Origin: Burkholderiales bacterium
Lineage (GTDB): Bacteria; Pseudomonadota; Gammaproteobacteria; Burkholderiales; Casimicrobiaceae
Length of the DNA: 64,000 nt
Reading direction: 5' to 3'
Assembly: GCA_016790165.1 (NCBI GenBank)
Contig: JAEUPL010000037.1
Location: 1 to 64,000 of the forward strand
Shown: positions 54,797-62,744 of the stretch, piece by piece
Position numbering within the stretch: position 1 is the first letter of the stretch
How the letters are laid out: every line of letters starts with the position of its first letter
The notes under the pieces: model-generated
What the model was told of the DNA's origin: nothing
Databases searched by the model: none
The model's input: the letters and a program-made list of their open reading frames with translations, nothing else
Translations under genes and position numbers: made by a program

Positions 54797-55710
54797 GCGC
54801 ACGGCACGCAGCGGCGGTCGAGCGAACTGATCTCGATGAATTTTGCGACCACCTGTGGTTGGCGGACGGGCTGGCCAATGCCACACTGGCGAGCTACCGT
54901 CAGGACATGGTTCGCTTCGCGGCGTGGTGCGAAGCGAACGCAACTGAGCCACTACGCGTCGGCCGCACCGACATCGAACGCTATCTCGCTGCGCAATTTG
55001 GCGAACGAGCCCGGGCGAGCTCGATCAACCGTCGACTGTCGACCCTGAAGCGATATTACCGCTGGCAATGCGAACGGGGCGCACTGGCGAACAACCCTTG
55101 CGATCTGGTGGACGCCCCGCGACGAGCTCACTACCTGCCCCGCACTCTGACCGAGGCTCAGGTAGAAGCGTTGCTCAACGCCCCCGACTCGGCGACCGCG
55201 CTGGGCGAACGCGACCGGGCGATGCTCGAAGTGCTCTACGCGACCGGCTTGCGGGTCAGCGAATTGACTGGACTCAAACTCATCCAGCTCAATCTGGAGC
55301 AAGGCCTCGTCAAGGTCGTGGGCAAGGGCTCAAAAGAGCGCCTGGTGCCATTGGGCGAAATGGCAACCGCCGCGCTGCGAGACTACCTGCAAGGCACGCG
55401 CAGCCTGTGGCTGTCGCCACCGCGCCGCAGCGACTATGTATTCCTCACGGCACGCGGAGAACCCATGACACGACAGGCATTCTGGTACGTCGTCAAGCGC
55501 CACGCAGGAGCCGCGGGTATTGCGGCCAGTGCCTTGTCGCCACACACGCTGCGGCACGCGTTTGCGACACACCTGCTGAACCACGGCGCGGATCTGCGTG
55601 TGGTGCAGATGCTGCTCGGCCACAGCGACATCACGACGACACAAATTTACACTCACGTTGCGCGCGAGCGTCTCAAGCACTTGCATGAGAAGCACCATCC
55701 TCGAGGGTAG
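54793..55710 (+). CDS. xerD: Tyrosine recombinase XerD
   Basis: Site-specific recombinase of 305 residues for chromosome dimer resolution. Catalytic residues are in TGLRVSELTGL (Arg), KGSKERLVPLG (Lys), HTLRHAFATHLLNHGADLRVVQMLLGHSDITTTQIYTHV (His, Arg, His, Tyr). The N-terminal SAM-like core-binding domain is complete. I chose TTG 54793 because it overlaps the racemase stop in TTGA, and residues from there match the XerD N-terminus. XerC is not in the window. The coupling with a racemase gene appears accidental. Confidence 0.93.
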   Translation: MSARHAAAVERTDLDEFCDHLWLADGLANATLASYRQDMVRFAAWCEANATEPLRVGRTDIERYLAAQFGERARASSINRRLSTLKRYYRWQCERGALANNPCDLVDAPRRAHYLPRTLTEAQVEALLNAPDSATALGERDRAMLEVLYATGLRVSELTGLKLIQLNLEQGLVKVVGKGSKERLVPLGEMATAALRDYLQGTRSLWLSPPRRSDYVFLTARGEPMTRQAFWYVVKRHAGAAGIAASALSPHTLRHAFATHLLNHGADLRVVQMLLGHSDITTTQIYTHVARERLKHLHEKHHPRG

Positions 55711-55743
55711 TGGGTAGCGCTTTCTTCAACGGCAGGGTACAAC

Positions 55744-56229
55744 ATGGCGAAAGTCGACGACATTCCGACCACACAGGCCGTACGCGCTCTGCGCGCAGGC
55801 AACGTGGCATTTGTGCCGCACCTTTACGACTACGTCGAGCACGGCGGTACAGCACACTCGGCCCAGGTTTTGAACGTCGACGAGCACGCGGTGATCAAGA
55901 CCATCGTATTGGAAGACGAACGCAAGCAGCCGCTGATCTGCCTGCAGCACGGCGATCAGGAGGTTTCAACCAAAAACCTCGCGCGTGCGATCGGTTGCAA
56001 GGCGATCGCACCGTGCGCGCCGGACACCGCGCACCGACACACAGGCTACCTCGTCGGTGGCACCTCACCCTTTGGCACCCGTAAAGTGTTGCCGGTCTAC
56101 ATGGAACGCAGCATCGCCAGTCTGTCCACAATCTACATTAACGGTGGCAAGCGGGGGTTTCTGGTCGCGATCGCGCCGGCCGAGCTGGTTCGCCTTCTGC
56201 ACCCCGTGCTGGTCGACGCCGCTGCGTAG
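55744..56229 (+). CDS. ybaK: Cys-tRNA(Pro)/aminoacyl-tRNA deacylase (YbaK/EbsC)
   Basis: Trans-editing enzyme of 161 residues that hydrolyses Cys-tRNA(Pro). Family blocks: PTTQAVRALRAGNVAFVPHLYDY, VIKTIVLEDERKQPLICLQHGDQEVSTKNLARAIG (catalytic Lys in KT), and GYLVGGTSPFGTRKVLPVYME. Length is standard. It follows xerD by 33 bp and precedes the PP2C gene by 21 bp. Confidence 0.9.
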   Translation: MAKVDDIPTTQAVRALRAGNVAFVPHLYDYVEHGGTAHSAQVLNVDEHAVIKTIVLEDERKQPLICLQHGDQEVSTKNLARAIGCKAIAPCAPDTAHRHTGYLVGGTSPFGTRKVLPVYMERSIASLSTIYINGGKRGFLVAIAPAELVRLLHPVLVDAAA

Positions 56230-56250
56230 TCGCGCGACCTTTAGTACATT

Positions 56251-57123
56251 ATGCGAATGTCATCCGCCCCTGCACGATCATCAGAGAACTCTGCAAGCCT
56301 TGGGCCGCAGACATGGGCCTTTGCCGGCGGAAGTGATGTTGGCCGTGAACGAGCCCACAACGAAGATGCCATTTACGTCGATGCGGAACGACGCTTGGCT
56401 GTGCTTGCTGATGGCATGGGCGGATACCAGGCAGGCGAGGTGGCCAGCCAGCTGGCGATTGACGTCGTGCGCGCCGAATCCTCCGAGCAGTCACTCACAG
56501 ACCTGGATCTGGGGCGTATTGACCCAGTGACAGGCATGTCGGTCGCGATGCGGCAGCTTCGGAGTGCGATTGAAAAGGCCAACAACCGGATCTGCAGCGT
56601 TGCTCGTGGGCGTGATGAGCTCAATGGTATGGGAACAACGATCGTAGCGGCACGCTTTTACGATGGGCGCGTTGGCGTCGCGCACGTGGGCGATTCACGC
56701 TGTTACCGATTTCGTGAGCGAACGCTAGAACAGCTGACACGGGATCACTCCTACGTTCAGGATCAACTCGAGAAAGGGCTGATTTCTGAAGATGATGCCA
56801 AACACTCCCCCCAGAAGAACCTGATTACGCGCGCCCTTGGTATCGACGCCATCGCCGAGGCTGACGTGATGGAATTCCGGACGCGTCCTGGAGATGTCTA
56901 CCTGCTCTGTTCCGATGGCCTGTCCGACCTTGTCGATGACGCATCGCTGGAGCGCGAGCTGGCGGCAAGCAGGCCGGCCAAGGAGAGTGTCGACCGCTTG
57001 ATCGCCGCCGCAAATGCCAACGGCGGGCGCGACAATATTTCGGTCATTCTGGTACGAGTCGGCGAAGCAGCGGCCGAAGGGCTGTGGTGGCAGAAGTTCC
57101 TGAAGAAGCCTGACAAGGCCTGA
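56251..57123 (+). CDS. PP2C-type serine/threonine phosphatase
   Basis: Metal-dependent phosphatase of 290 residues. Motifs in order: GGSDVGRERAHNEDAIYV, LAVLADGMGGYQAGEVAS (metal Asp), VGVAHVGDSRCYRFR, LTRDHSYVQDQ, LLCSDGLSDLVDD (metal Asp) and GGRDNISVILVRV (metal Asp). All key aspartates are present. The next gene codes for an FHA protein, only 6 bp away, so the two proteins belong to one phospho-signalling unit; the matching kinase is not in the window. Confidence 0.93.
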   Translation: MRMSSAPARSSENSASLGPQTWAFAGGSDVGRERAHNEDAIYVDAERRLAVLADGMGGYQAGEVASQLAIDVVRAESSEQSLTDLDLGRIDPVTGMSVAMRQLRSAIEKANNRICSVARGRDELNGMGTTIVAARFYDGRVGVAHVGDSRCYRFRERTLEQLTRDHSYVQDQLEKGLISEDDAKHSPQKNLITRALGIDAIAEADVMEFRTRPGDVYLLCSDGLSDLVDDASLERELAASRPAKESVDRLIAAANANGGRDNISVILVRVGEAAAEGLWWQKFLKKPDKA

Positions 57124-57129
57124 TCGATC

Positions 57130-58059
57130 ATGGCCAAACTGTTTTGGTTGCAACCCGACAAGACAATCGTCGAATTTCCGCTCAAGGCGGAGCAGAATCT
57201 GATCGGTCGTAGCAGCCGCTGCGATATTCGCATCAAGCACCCCGGCATCAGCGCCGAACACGCAGTGATTCGCGTATTGCCCACCAGCGCCTCGCTTGAA
57301 GATCTCGGGAGTACGAACGGCACGCGCGTCAACGGACGCCGGGTCGAGACGCACGTACTCAGGCATGGTGACCAGATTGGGGTAGGTCGCGAAAATCTGA
57401 TGTACTTTGCTGAGCTTGATGTCGCTGCGGAGTTCGTGCAACCCGCGCCCATGCAGCCCTACGCACAGCCAGCGCCAGGGGGAGAAATGGTTAACACGGT
57501 GTCCACACCGCGTACCTCGCCCGATAGCGCCCCGTCCGGATCCGTCTCGCTGACTTCCAGAGACGTCACCAGCGAAACATCAGCCGTCCAGCCTCGGCCA
57601 CCTCGCTCAACGCCGCGACCTGGGCAGATGCCGGAACTTGATCAATCGTTGATCGCACGGCTCCCGGTCGGCGTATCGTTTTCCGACCCGGCGACGCCCC
57701 CTGCGGGCCCGCCGGCTTCCGCCGTGGTGCGCAGTCCCGCCGCAGCCGCAGTCAGCCCTGCCGCCGCAGTCCCGCCACAGCATTCGCTTTCCGCAGCCAT
57801 TTCTGTGCTGACTGGCCCCGCAGCCGGCAAGCGCTACCCGCTGGAGCAGAAAAGCGTCACCATCGGCAAGGAAGGCAAACAGGTGATCGAGTGCCAGAGG
57901 ATTGGAACCTCTCAGTGGCAGGTTAGACAACGCGAAGGCGTCATTCCGGCGTTTGTCAACGGCGACGCCTTGAACGCGCCGCGCGATCTGGTCGCTGGCG
58001 ATGTCATCGAAATGACTGGCGTCCGTCTGCGTTTTGAGGTCGTGCTTCATTCACGCTAG
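57130..58059 (+). CDS. FHA-domain protein with second degenerate FHA
   Basis: Protein of 309 residues. N-terminal FHA domain (about 20-95): LIGRSSRCDIRIKHPGISAEHAVIRV then LEDLGSTNGTRVNGRRV, with the Arg, Ser and Asn that bind phosphothreonine. A Pro/Ala/Ser-rich linker (about 105-215) follows. The C-terminal 85 residues (LTGPAAGKRYPLEQKSVTIGKEGKQVIE...) keep an FHA-like fold but lack the Arg-Ser phosphothreonine set. It is probably a cytoplasmic scaffold. The gene is 6 bp after the PP2C phosphatase. Confidence 0.9.
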   Translation: MAKLFWLQPDKTIVEFPLKAEQNLIGRSSRCDIRIKHPGISAEHAVIRVLPTSASLEDLGSTNGTRVNGRRVETHVLRHGDQIGVGRENLMYFAELDVAAEFVQPAPMQPYAQPAPGGEMVNTVSTPRTSPDSAPSGSVSLTSRDVTSETSAVQPRPPRSTPRPGQMPELDQSLIARLPVGVSFSDPATPPAGPPASAVVRSPAAAAVSPAAAVPPQHSLSAAISVLTGPAAGKRYPLEQKSVTIGKEGKQVIECQRIGTSQWQVRQREGVIPAFVNGDALNAPRDLVAGDVIEMTGVRLRFEVVLHSR

Positions 58060-58378
58060 GAGCGCGAAACCGTAACGCGTAACTTGAGATGCAGGCTTGC
58101 GCTGCGCTGATCGCCCCAGCTGCGCAGCAATCCTCCAGGCGAACCCGCGCGGGATGTGCGAGATGCGTTCCGCGGTTGCGCCCTTCGCGTGAAGGCCACC
58201 TTGGATCGGACTGGCGGTACTGGAGACCGATCCGCGTCGTCGCTCACGGCCTGAGTTGCAACTGACTGCGAGACGCATCTCGGTCGGCGGCGTGTAGAGC
58301 CCCGTCGCGAATCGCGTAAGCGCACCGTGCAAAAAAAGGCCGGGTCTCCCCGGCCTTTTCTAACGCCTCAGCACACCG
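58060..58378. other. Intergenic interval after the FHA gene (no gene seen)
   Basis: No convincing gene; a minus-strand frame of 93 codons (58051-58332) runs into the FHA gene and has no ribosome site. It contains a bidirectional terminator near its end (58331-58359). Confidence 0.5.
58331..58359 (-). terminator. Terminator of the MFS / small membrane protein transcript
   Basis: Stem GGCCGGG (58338-58344) with CCCGGCC (58349-58355), A-run before (58331-58337) and T-run after (58356-58359). In minus orientation the long T-tract follows the stem, which suits the genes at 58379-60211. Confidence 0.85.
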
Positions 58379-58528
58379 CTACTTCTTGGGCGCTGCGTCC
58401 TTTTCAGTGCCATGCGGCACCTGAACGTCATGCTTCTCGCCGCCCAGATCAATGTCGCCGCCCCCTTTGGTGAGCAGCCAGATGCCGAGCGCGGCGAATG
58501 CCAGAAAAGCCACGATGTACTTCAACAT
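58379..58528 (-). CDS. 49-residue membrane protein coupled to the MFS gene
   Basis: Short gene read directly from the sequence: starts MLKYIVAFLAFAALGIWLL, then TKGGGDIDLGGEKHDVQV and ends DAAPKK. ATG 58528 follows AAGGA by seven bases and is three bases past the MFS stop. One hydrophobic helix (about 3-19) precedes an acidic/lysine-rich soluble tail. No known family. Its coupling suggests an accessory subunit or regulator of the MFS transporter. Confidence 0.7.
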   Translation of the reverse strand: MLKYIVAFLAFAALGIWLLTKGGGDIDLGGEKHDVQVPHGTEKDAAPKK

Positions 58529-58531
58529 GAT

Positions 58532-60211
58532 TTAGTCCTTCGCGTAGATATCTACGTCTTTGGTTTCACGGATGAAGAGCATGCCGATGACAAACGTCAT
58601 CGCTGCCACGATCACTGGATACCACAGGCCATAGAAGATGTCGCCCGTCGCCGCGACCATCGCGAACGCCGTCGTCGGGAGCAGGCCACCGAACCAGCCG
58701 TTGCCGATGTGATAAGGCAAGCTCATCGACGTGTAGCGGATGCGGGTGGGGAACAGTTCAACCAGCATGGCCGCAATCGGGCCGTACACCATGGTAACCA
58801 GGATCACCAGGTAGACGAGGATCGCCAGCACCATCGGTGTGTTGATGGCCTTGTCATCCGCCTTCGTGCTCAAGCCTGCAGCAGCGACGGTACCCGCAAC
58901 CTCTTTCTTGAATGCAGCGATAGCAGCCGCGCTATCCTTGTCGAAGCCATCGGCCTTGTCGTTGAGTTTCGCCGTCGGTGCAGTGATTTCCTTGTCGCCG
59001 ATCTTGATTACGGCCGGGGCGCCAGCAGCAGCCTTCGCGTTGACATACGGCACGAACGATTGTGCCATCGTACGTTTGGCGATGTCGCACGACGTACGGA
59101 AGTCGATTTCGCGGGCAATCGGGCTGCCCTGGAACGAGCAGGTTGCCGGATCCGCCGTCACGGTGACGGTCGCTTTAGCCTGCGCTGCAGCGAGCGCCGG
59201 ATTGGCGTACTTGAGCAGAGCCGGGAATACCGTAAAGTAAGTCAGCACGGCAAGCAGGCAGCCCGCCATGATGATGATCTTGCGACCGATCTTGTCCGAC
59301 AGCCAGCCGAAGAAAATGAAACCTGGCGTACCGATCACCAGCGACGCTGCGATCAGCAGGTTGGCCGTCTTGCCGTCAACCTTGGCGAGGCTGGTCAGGA
59401 AGAACAGCGCGTAGAACTGGCCCGAGTACCACACCACGGCTTGACCAGCGGTGAGGCCGAGCAGCGCGAGGATCACGATCTTGAGGTTCTTCCATTGGCC
59501 GAACGATTCCGAAAGCGGAGCCTTGGAGACTTTGCCTTCTTCCTTCATCTTCTGGAAGGCAGGCGACTCGTTCATCGACAAGCGGATCCAGACGGAGATC
59601 GCCAGCAGGAAGATCGAAAGCAGGAACGGGATACGCCAGCCCCAGTCGTCGAACTCTTTACCGGTGAATTCGCGGGTAAGCAGAATCACGATCAGCGAGA
59701 GGAACAGGCCGAGCGTTGCGGTCGTTTGAATCCAGCTGGTGTAGAGACCGCGGCGGCCGTGGGGTGCGTGCTCGGCAACGTAGGTTGCGGCACCACCGTA
59801 CTCACCACCGAGCGCGAGGCCCTGCAGCATGCGCAGCACGATCAGGATGATCGGTGCGGCAACGCCGATGGAGTTGTAGTTTGGCAGACAGCCCACGATG
59901 AAGGTCGCGGAGCCCATGATGAGAATGGTGACGAGGAAGGTGTACTTCCGGCCAATCATGTCGCCCAAGCGACCGAACACCAGCGCGCCAAAGGGGCGAA
60001 CCAGGAAGCCCGCGGCGAACGCGAGCAGTGCGAAGATGTATGCAGACGTTGGGTCGAGGCCGGCAAAGAACTGCTTCGCGATCACAGCGGCCAACGAGCC
60101 GTACAGGTAAAAGTCGTACCACTCGAACACGGTGCCGAGTGACGACGCAAAAATGACCTTCTTCTCCTCCGCGGTCATCGGGCGATCTGCGCCCGCGGTT
60201 GCTGTTGCCAT
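58532..60211 (-). CDS. MFS transporter of the MHS (ProP/KgtP-like) group
   Basis: Transporter of 559 residues from ATG 60211, which follows GAAGGGG. The N-terminal half is MHS-like: SSLGTVFEWYDFYLYGSLAAVIAKQFF, RPFGALVFGRLGDMIGRKYTFL (Gx3D(R/K)xGR) and GGEYGGAATYVAEHAP. Unlike usual members (about 430-450 residues), it carries a soluble insert of about 120 residues between helices 8 and 9 (roughly 335-455), with ATCSFQGSPI and SCDIAKRTMA (two Cys). The likely substrate is a metabolite acid or osmolyte; not decided. Confidence 0.9.
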   Translation of the reverse strand: MATATAGADRPMTAEEKKVIFASSLGTVFEWYDFYLYGSLAAVIAKQFFAGLDPTSAYIFALLAFAAGFLVRPFGALVFGRLGDMIGRKYTFLVTILIMGSATFIVGCLPNYNSIGVAAPIILIVLRMLQGLALGGEYGGAATYVAEHAPHGRRGLYTSWIQTTATLGLFLSLIVILLTREFTGKEFDDWGWRIPFLLSIFLLAISVWIRLSMNESPAFQKMKEEGKVSKAPLSESFGQWKNLKIVILALLGLTAGQAVVWYSGQFYALFFLTSLAKVDGKTANLLIAASLVIGTPGFIFFGWLSDKIGRKIIIMAGCLLAVLTYFTVFPALLKYANPALAAAQAKATVTVTADPATCSFQGSPIAREIDFRTSCDIAKRTMAQSFVPYVNAKAAAGAPAVIKIGDKEITAPTAKLNDKADGFDKDSAAAIAAFKKEVAGTVAAAGLSTKADDKAINTPMVLAILVYLVILVTMVYGPIAAMLVELFPTRIRYTSMSLPYHIGNGWFGGLLPTTAFAMVAATGDIFYGLWYPVIVAAMTFVIGMLFIRETKDVDIYAKD

Positions 60212-60307
60212 GTGTTTTCCCCTTCGGTGAATGCATCTGTGCAGACAATGCACAGCTACGAGGGGATGAAAGTTAGAGAGTGGCGCTTACGGTGTTCTGA
60301 CGACCGC

Positions 60308-61720
60308 TTACGCGAAGCTGACAACAAAGCTCGCACCACCCAATCGCGACGTCGCCACGTGCACACGGGCGCCATGCGTTTGCGCGACTTCACGCACAAT
60401 GGCGAGGCCAAGCCCCGTCCCGGCAATCGCAGCGCCCGTCTCGGCGTCGACTTGCGCGACGCGTGCAAACGGCGCGAAAACCCGTTCCCGATCCGCCTCG
60501 GCGATCCCCGGTCCGGAGTCGTCGACCACGATTCGCTTTGGTGTCGCGCTGACGGTCAGCACCACCGAACCGTGCCTCGGGGTGTACTTGAAGGCATTGT
60601 CGACCAGATTGCGCACCATTTCTCCGAGCAGGGTTGCGTCACCGACGATCTCCGCGGTGTCTTCGCTGGCGTCGAAGGCAAATTCGACATCGCGGTCGAT
60701 CGCCTGTGGCAGCACATCGCGCGCCACGCCTTCGCACAACGCATTGAGGTTCACCATTTGAAGGGCGCCTGTGGTGCCCACGCTCTCGGCGCGGGCAAGC
60801 GCAAGCAACTGGTTGGCCAGACGGCTCGCTCGCTGCCCGGTAGATACCAGACGTGCGACGGCCTCGCGGCGCTCGGAGCCCTCAGGCAGACGCTGGATCA
60901 ACTCTGCCTGGGCTTGCAACGCCGCCAACGGTGTGCGTAGCTGGTGTGCGGCGTTAGCGATGAATCGCTTCTGCGCCGCGAGCGAGGTCTGCAGGCGCTG
61001 GATGAGCGCATTGGTTGATGCAATCAGTGGCGCGATCTCGTGCGGCGCCAGTTCCTCGGGAATCGGTTCGGAGTCGTCGGCGCTGCGCGCGTCGAGATGC
61101 TCCTGTAGCACCTTCATCGGTTGCGCGACGTAGGTCAGGCCGTACCAGAGCAGTGAGAATGCCACCAGCAACACCACCGATTGCGCGACCGCTTCATGCG
61201 CCATCCCGGCGCTGAGCAGTGCGCCTTGCCGCTCGCGCGACTGTGCAACCGCAAGCGTGAATTCCTTGCCCGCCACAGCAAAAGGCCGCCGCACGACTCG
61301 CAGCACTACGTCATCGAGCACGCTGTTGAAACCACGAATCCGCTCGAACGCCTGACCTGGCGGTTTGGCAGACGAATCAAGTTCATCGTCGGCCGCCACC
61401 GTCTCGCGCAAGAACGGCACCAGCGCGTCGTCACCCGCGAGCGGCGCGCCCCGCTCATCGACGATCAGGAACGACATCGGATACTCCGGCGCGACGTTCA
61501 TCCAGCGCCGGGTCGCGTCAGACGGAATCGGGCTGTCAGGACGCGTGGTGAGGCGCTGCTCCCATTCGCTGACGAGGATCGCGGCCACCGCGTTCAAGCC
61601 GTCGTCGAGGACAGTGTCCACGTTGTTGCGGGCACTCATGAACGAGATGCCCAGGCTGACCAGCCAGATCGACAGCAGCGGCGCCAGCAGCCACTCCAGC
61701 AGCCGCGCGGCGAGACTCAT
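60308..61720 (-). CDS. tctE: Sensor histidine kinase of the TctE type
   Basis: Membrane kinase of 470 residues. TM1 near 11-30 and TM2 near 175-197 enclose a periplasmic domain. Phosphorylation site in HQLRTPLAALQAQAEL (near 257), N box VRNLVDNAFKYTP, G1 box VDDSGPGI and G2 GTGLGLAIVREVAQTHG. The start overlaps the stop of tctD in the ATGA-type manner (61717-61720). Pairs with tctD; together they control citrate/tricarboxylate uptake genes in related species. Confidence 0.9.
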   Translation of the reverse strand: MSLAARLLEWLLAPLLSIWLVSLGISFMSARNNVDTVLDDGLNAVAAILVSEWEQRLTTRPDSPIPSDATRRWMNVAPEYPMSFLIVDERGAPLAGDDALVPFLRETVAADDELDSSAKPPGQAFERIRGFNSVLDDVVLRVVRRPFAVAGKEFTLAVAQSRERQGALLSAGMAHEAVAQSVVLLVAFSLLWYGLTYVAQPMKVLQEHLDARSADDSEPIPEELAPHEIAPLIASTNALIQRLQTSLAAQKRFIANAAHQLRTPLAALQAQAELIQRLPEGSERREAVARLVSTGQRASRLANQLLALARAESVGTTGALQMVNLNALCEGVARDVLPQAIDRDVEFAFDASEDTAEIVGDATLLGEMVRNLVDNAFKYTPRHGSVVLTVSATPKRIVVDDSGPGIAEADRERVFAPFARVAQVDAETGAAIAGTGLGLAIVREVAQTHGARVHVATSRLGGASFVVSFA

Positions 61721-62439
61721 GCGTGCGGTGCAACGGCGCTACGCACCGCCTCGTCTCCTGTACTCACTGGCTTGTCGATGCAGTAACCCAGACCACGGAA
61801 GGTCCGCACCTGAATGCCGGCAGGCTCGAGTTTCTTGCGCAGTCGATGCACATACACCTCGATCGCGTTCAGCGAAATGTCGCTGTCCCACGCGCAGAGA
61901 CCTTCCATCAGCTGCTCTTTGGTCACCGCCCGGCCGGCACGCAGCAACAGCACCTCGAGGATGCCTGCTTCGCGCACCGAAAGCTCCAGCGCCACGCCGT
62001 CTGCCGATGCCTGCCTGGACGCGATGTCAAAGGTCAGCCGCCCGTGCGTCAGCATGTTGCTGGTCGCCGCGTTGCGCCGTCTTATCAGCGCACGGACGCG
62101 GGCATGCAGTTCGTCCAGGGCAAAGGGCTTGACCAGATAATCATCGGCGCCGGCATCCAATCCCTCAACCCGATCCGTCACTGAGTCCATCGCGGTCGTG
62201 ATCAGTACCGGGACCGACTTCTGCGCCTCGTTGCGTGCCCGCAGTTGCCGCAGCACCTGTAAACCCGACATGCGCGGCAAGCCGAGATCGAGAATCACCA
62301 GATCATATTGCGCCGTCGTCAGCGCGGTAGACGCCGAGGGACCATCGGTCACCCAATCCACCGCGTAATGCTCACGCTTGAGACTGGCGACCACGCCGCC
62401 GCCCAATTCAGCGTCGTCCTCCACGAGCAGAATTCGCAC
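61717..62439 (-). CDS. tctD: OmpR-type response regulator (TctD)
   Basis: Response regulator of 240 residues. Receiver: EDDAELG acidic pair, Asp51 in LVILDLGLPRMSG, and LVKPF with the Lys. C-terminal winged helix of OmpR type (NAIEVYVHRLRKKLEPAGIQVRTFRGLGYCI). Divergent from the TctC-like binding protein gene; a promoter pair and palindromic copy 5 fill the gap. Confidence 0.92.
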   Translation of the reverse strand: MRILLVEDDAELGGGVVASLKREHYAVDWVTDGPSASTALTTAQYDLVILDLGLPRMSGLQVLRQLRARNEAQKSVPVLITTAMDSVTDRVEGLDAGADDYLVKPFALDELHARVRALIRRRNAATSNMLTHGRLTFDIASRQASADGVALELSVREAGILEVLLLRAGRAVTKEQLMEGLCAWDSDISLNAIEVYVHRLRKKLEPAGIQVRTFRGLGYCIDKPVSTGDEAVRSAVAPHA

Positions 62440-62490
62440 GATTCACTCCTCCTCAGCTGAAGTGTAGTGCGACGCCCGGTTTTTCCGATC

Positions 62491-62616
62491 AGCTTTCGGG
62501 CCCTATCGACTGCACGTCCGCGCCTTCACCGTGCTGGGACGCAAAGTCGACTTTCCCGTTTTTTTGGCGACAACGGCCGCCCGCTGGTCGTTGTATTCGT
62601 ATTTGAGGCTGAAGCT
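62491..62616. repeat. Palindromic intergenic element, copy 5 (about 126 bp)
   Basis: Starts AGCTTTCGGGC (62491), centre AAAGTCGACTTT (62543-62554), right half TTTTTTTGGCGACAACGG, then CCGCTGGTCGTTG and ends AAGCT (62616). The right arm is about 10 bp longer than in other copies. It lies in the 305-bp divergent region between tctD (start 62439) and the TctC-like gene. Confidence 0.75.
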
Positions 62617-62744
62617 GTAACCAGGTGCACGCCGTCGGAAGCACTCCGAAAAAATGCGAACCCAAAAGCGACCGCCACCACGCTGACGATGCTATGGTTT
62701 CGTTCGTATCTCGTGCGCAGTGCATTCAACAGGAGGCTTTCGTG

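Noticed and set aside
58051..58332. Minus-strand frame of 93 codons after the FHA gene
   Set aside because: No ribosome site, overlaps the FHA gene end, and composition is that of a chance frame in GC-rich DNA.
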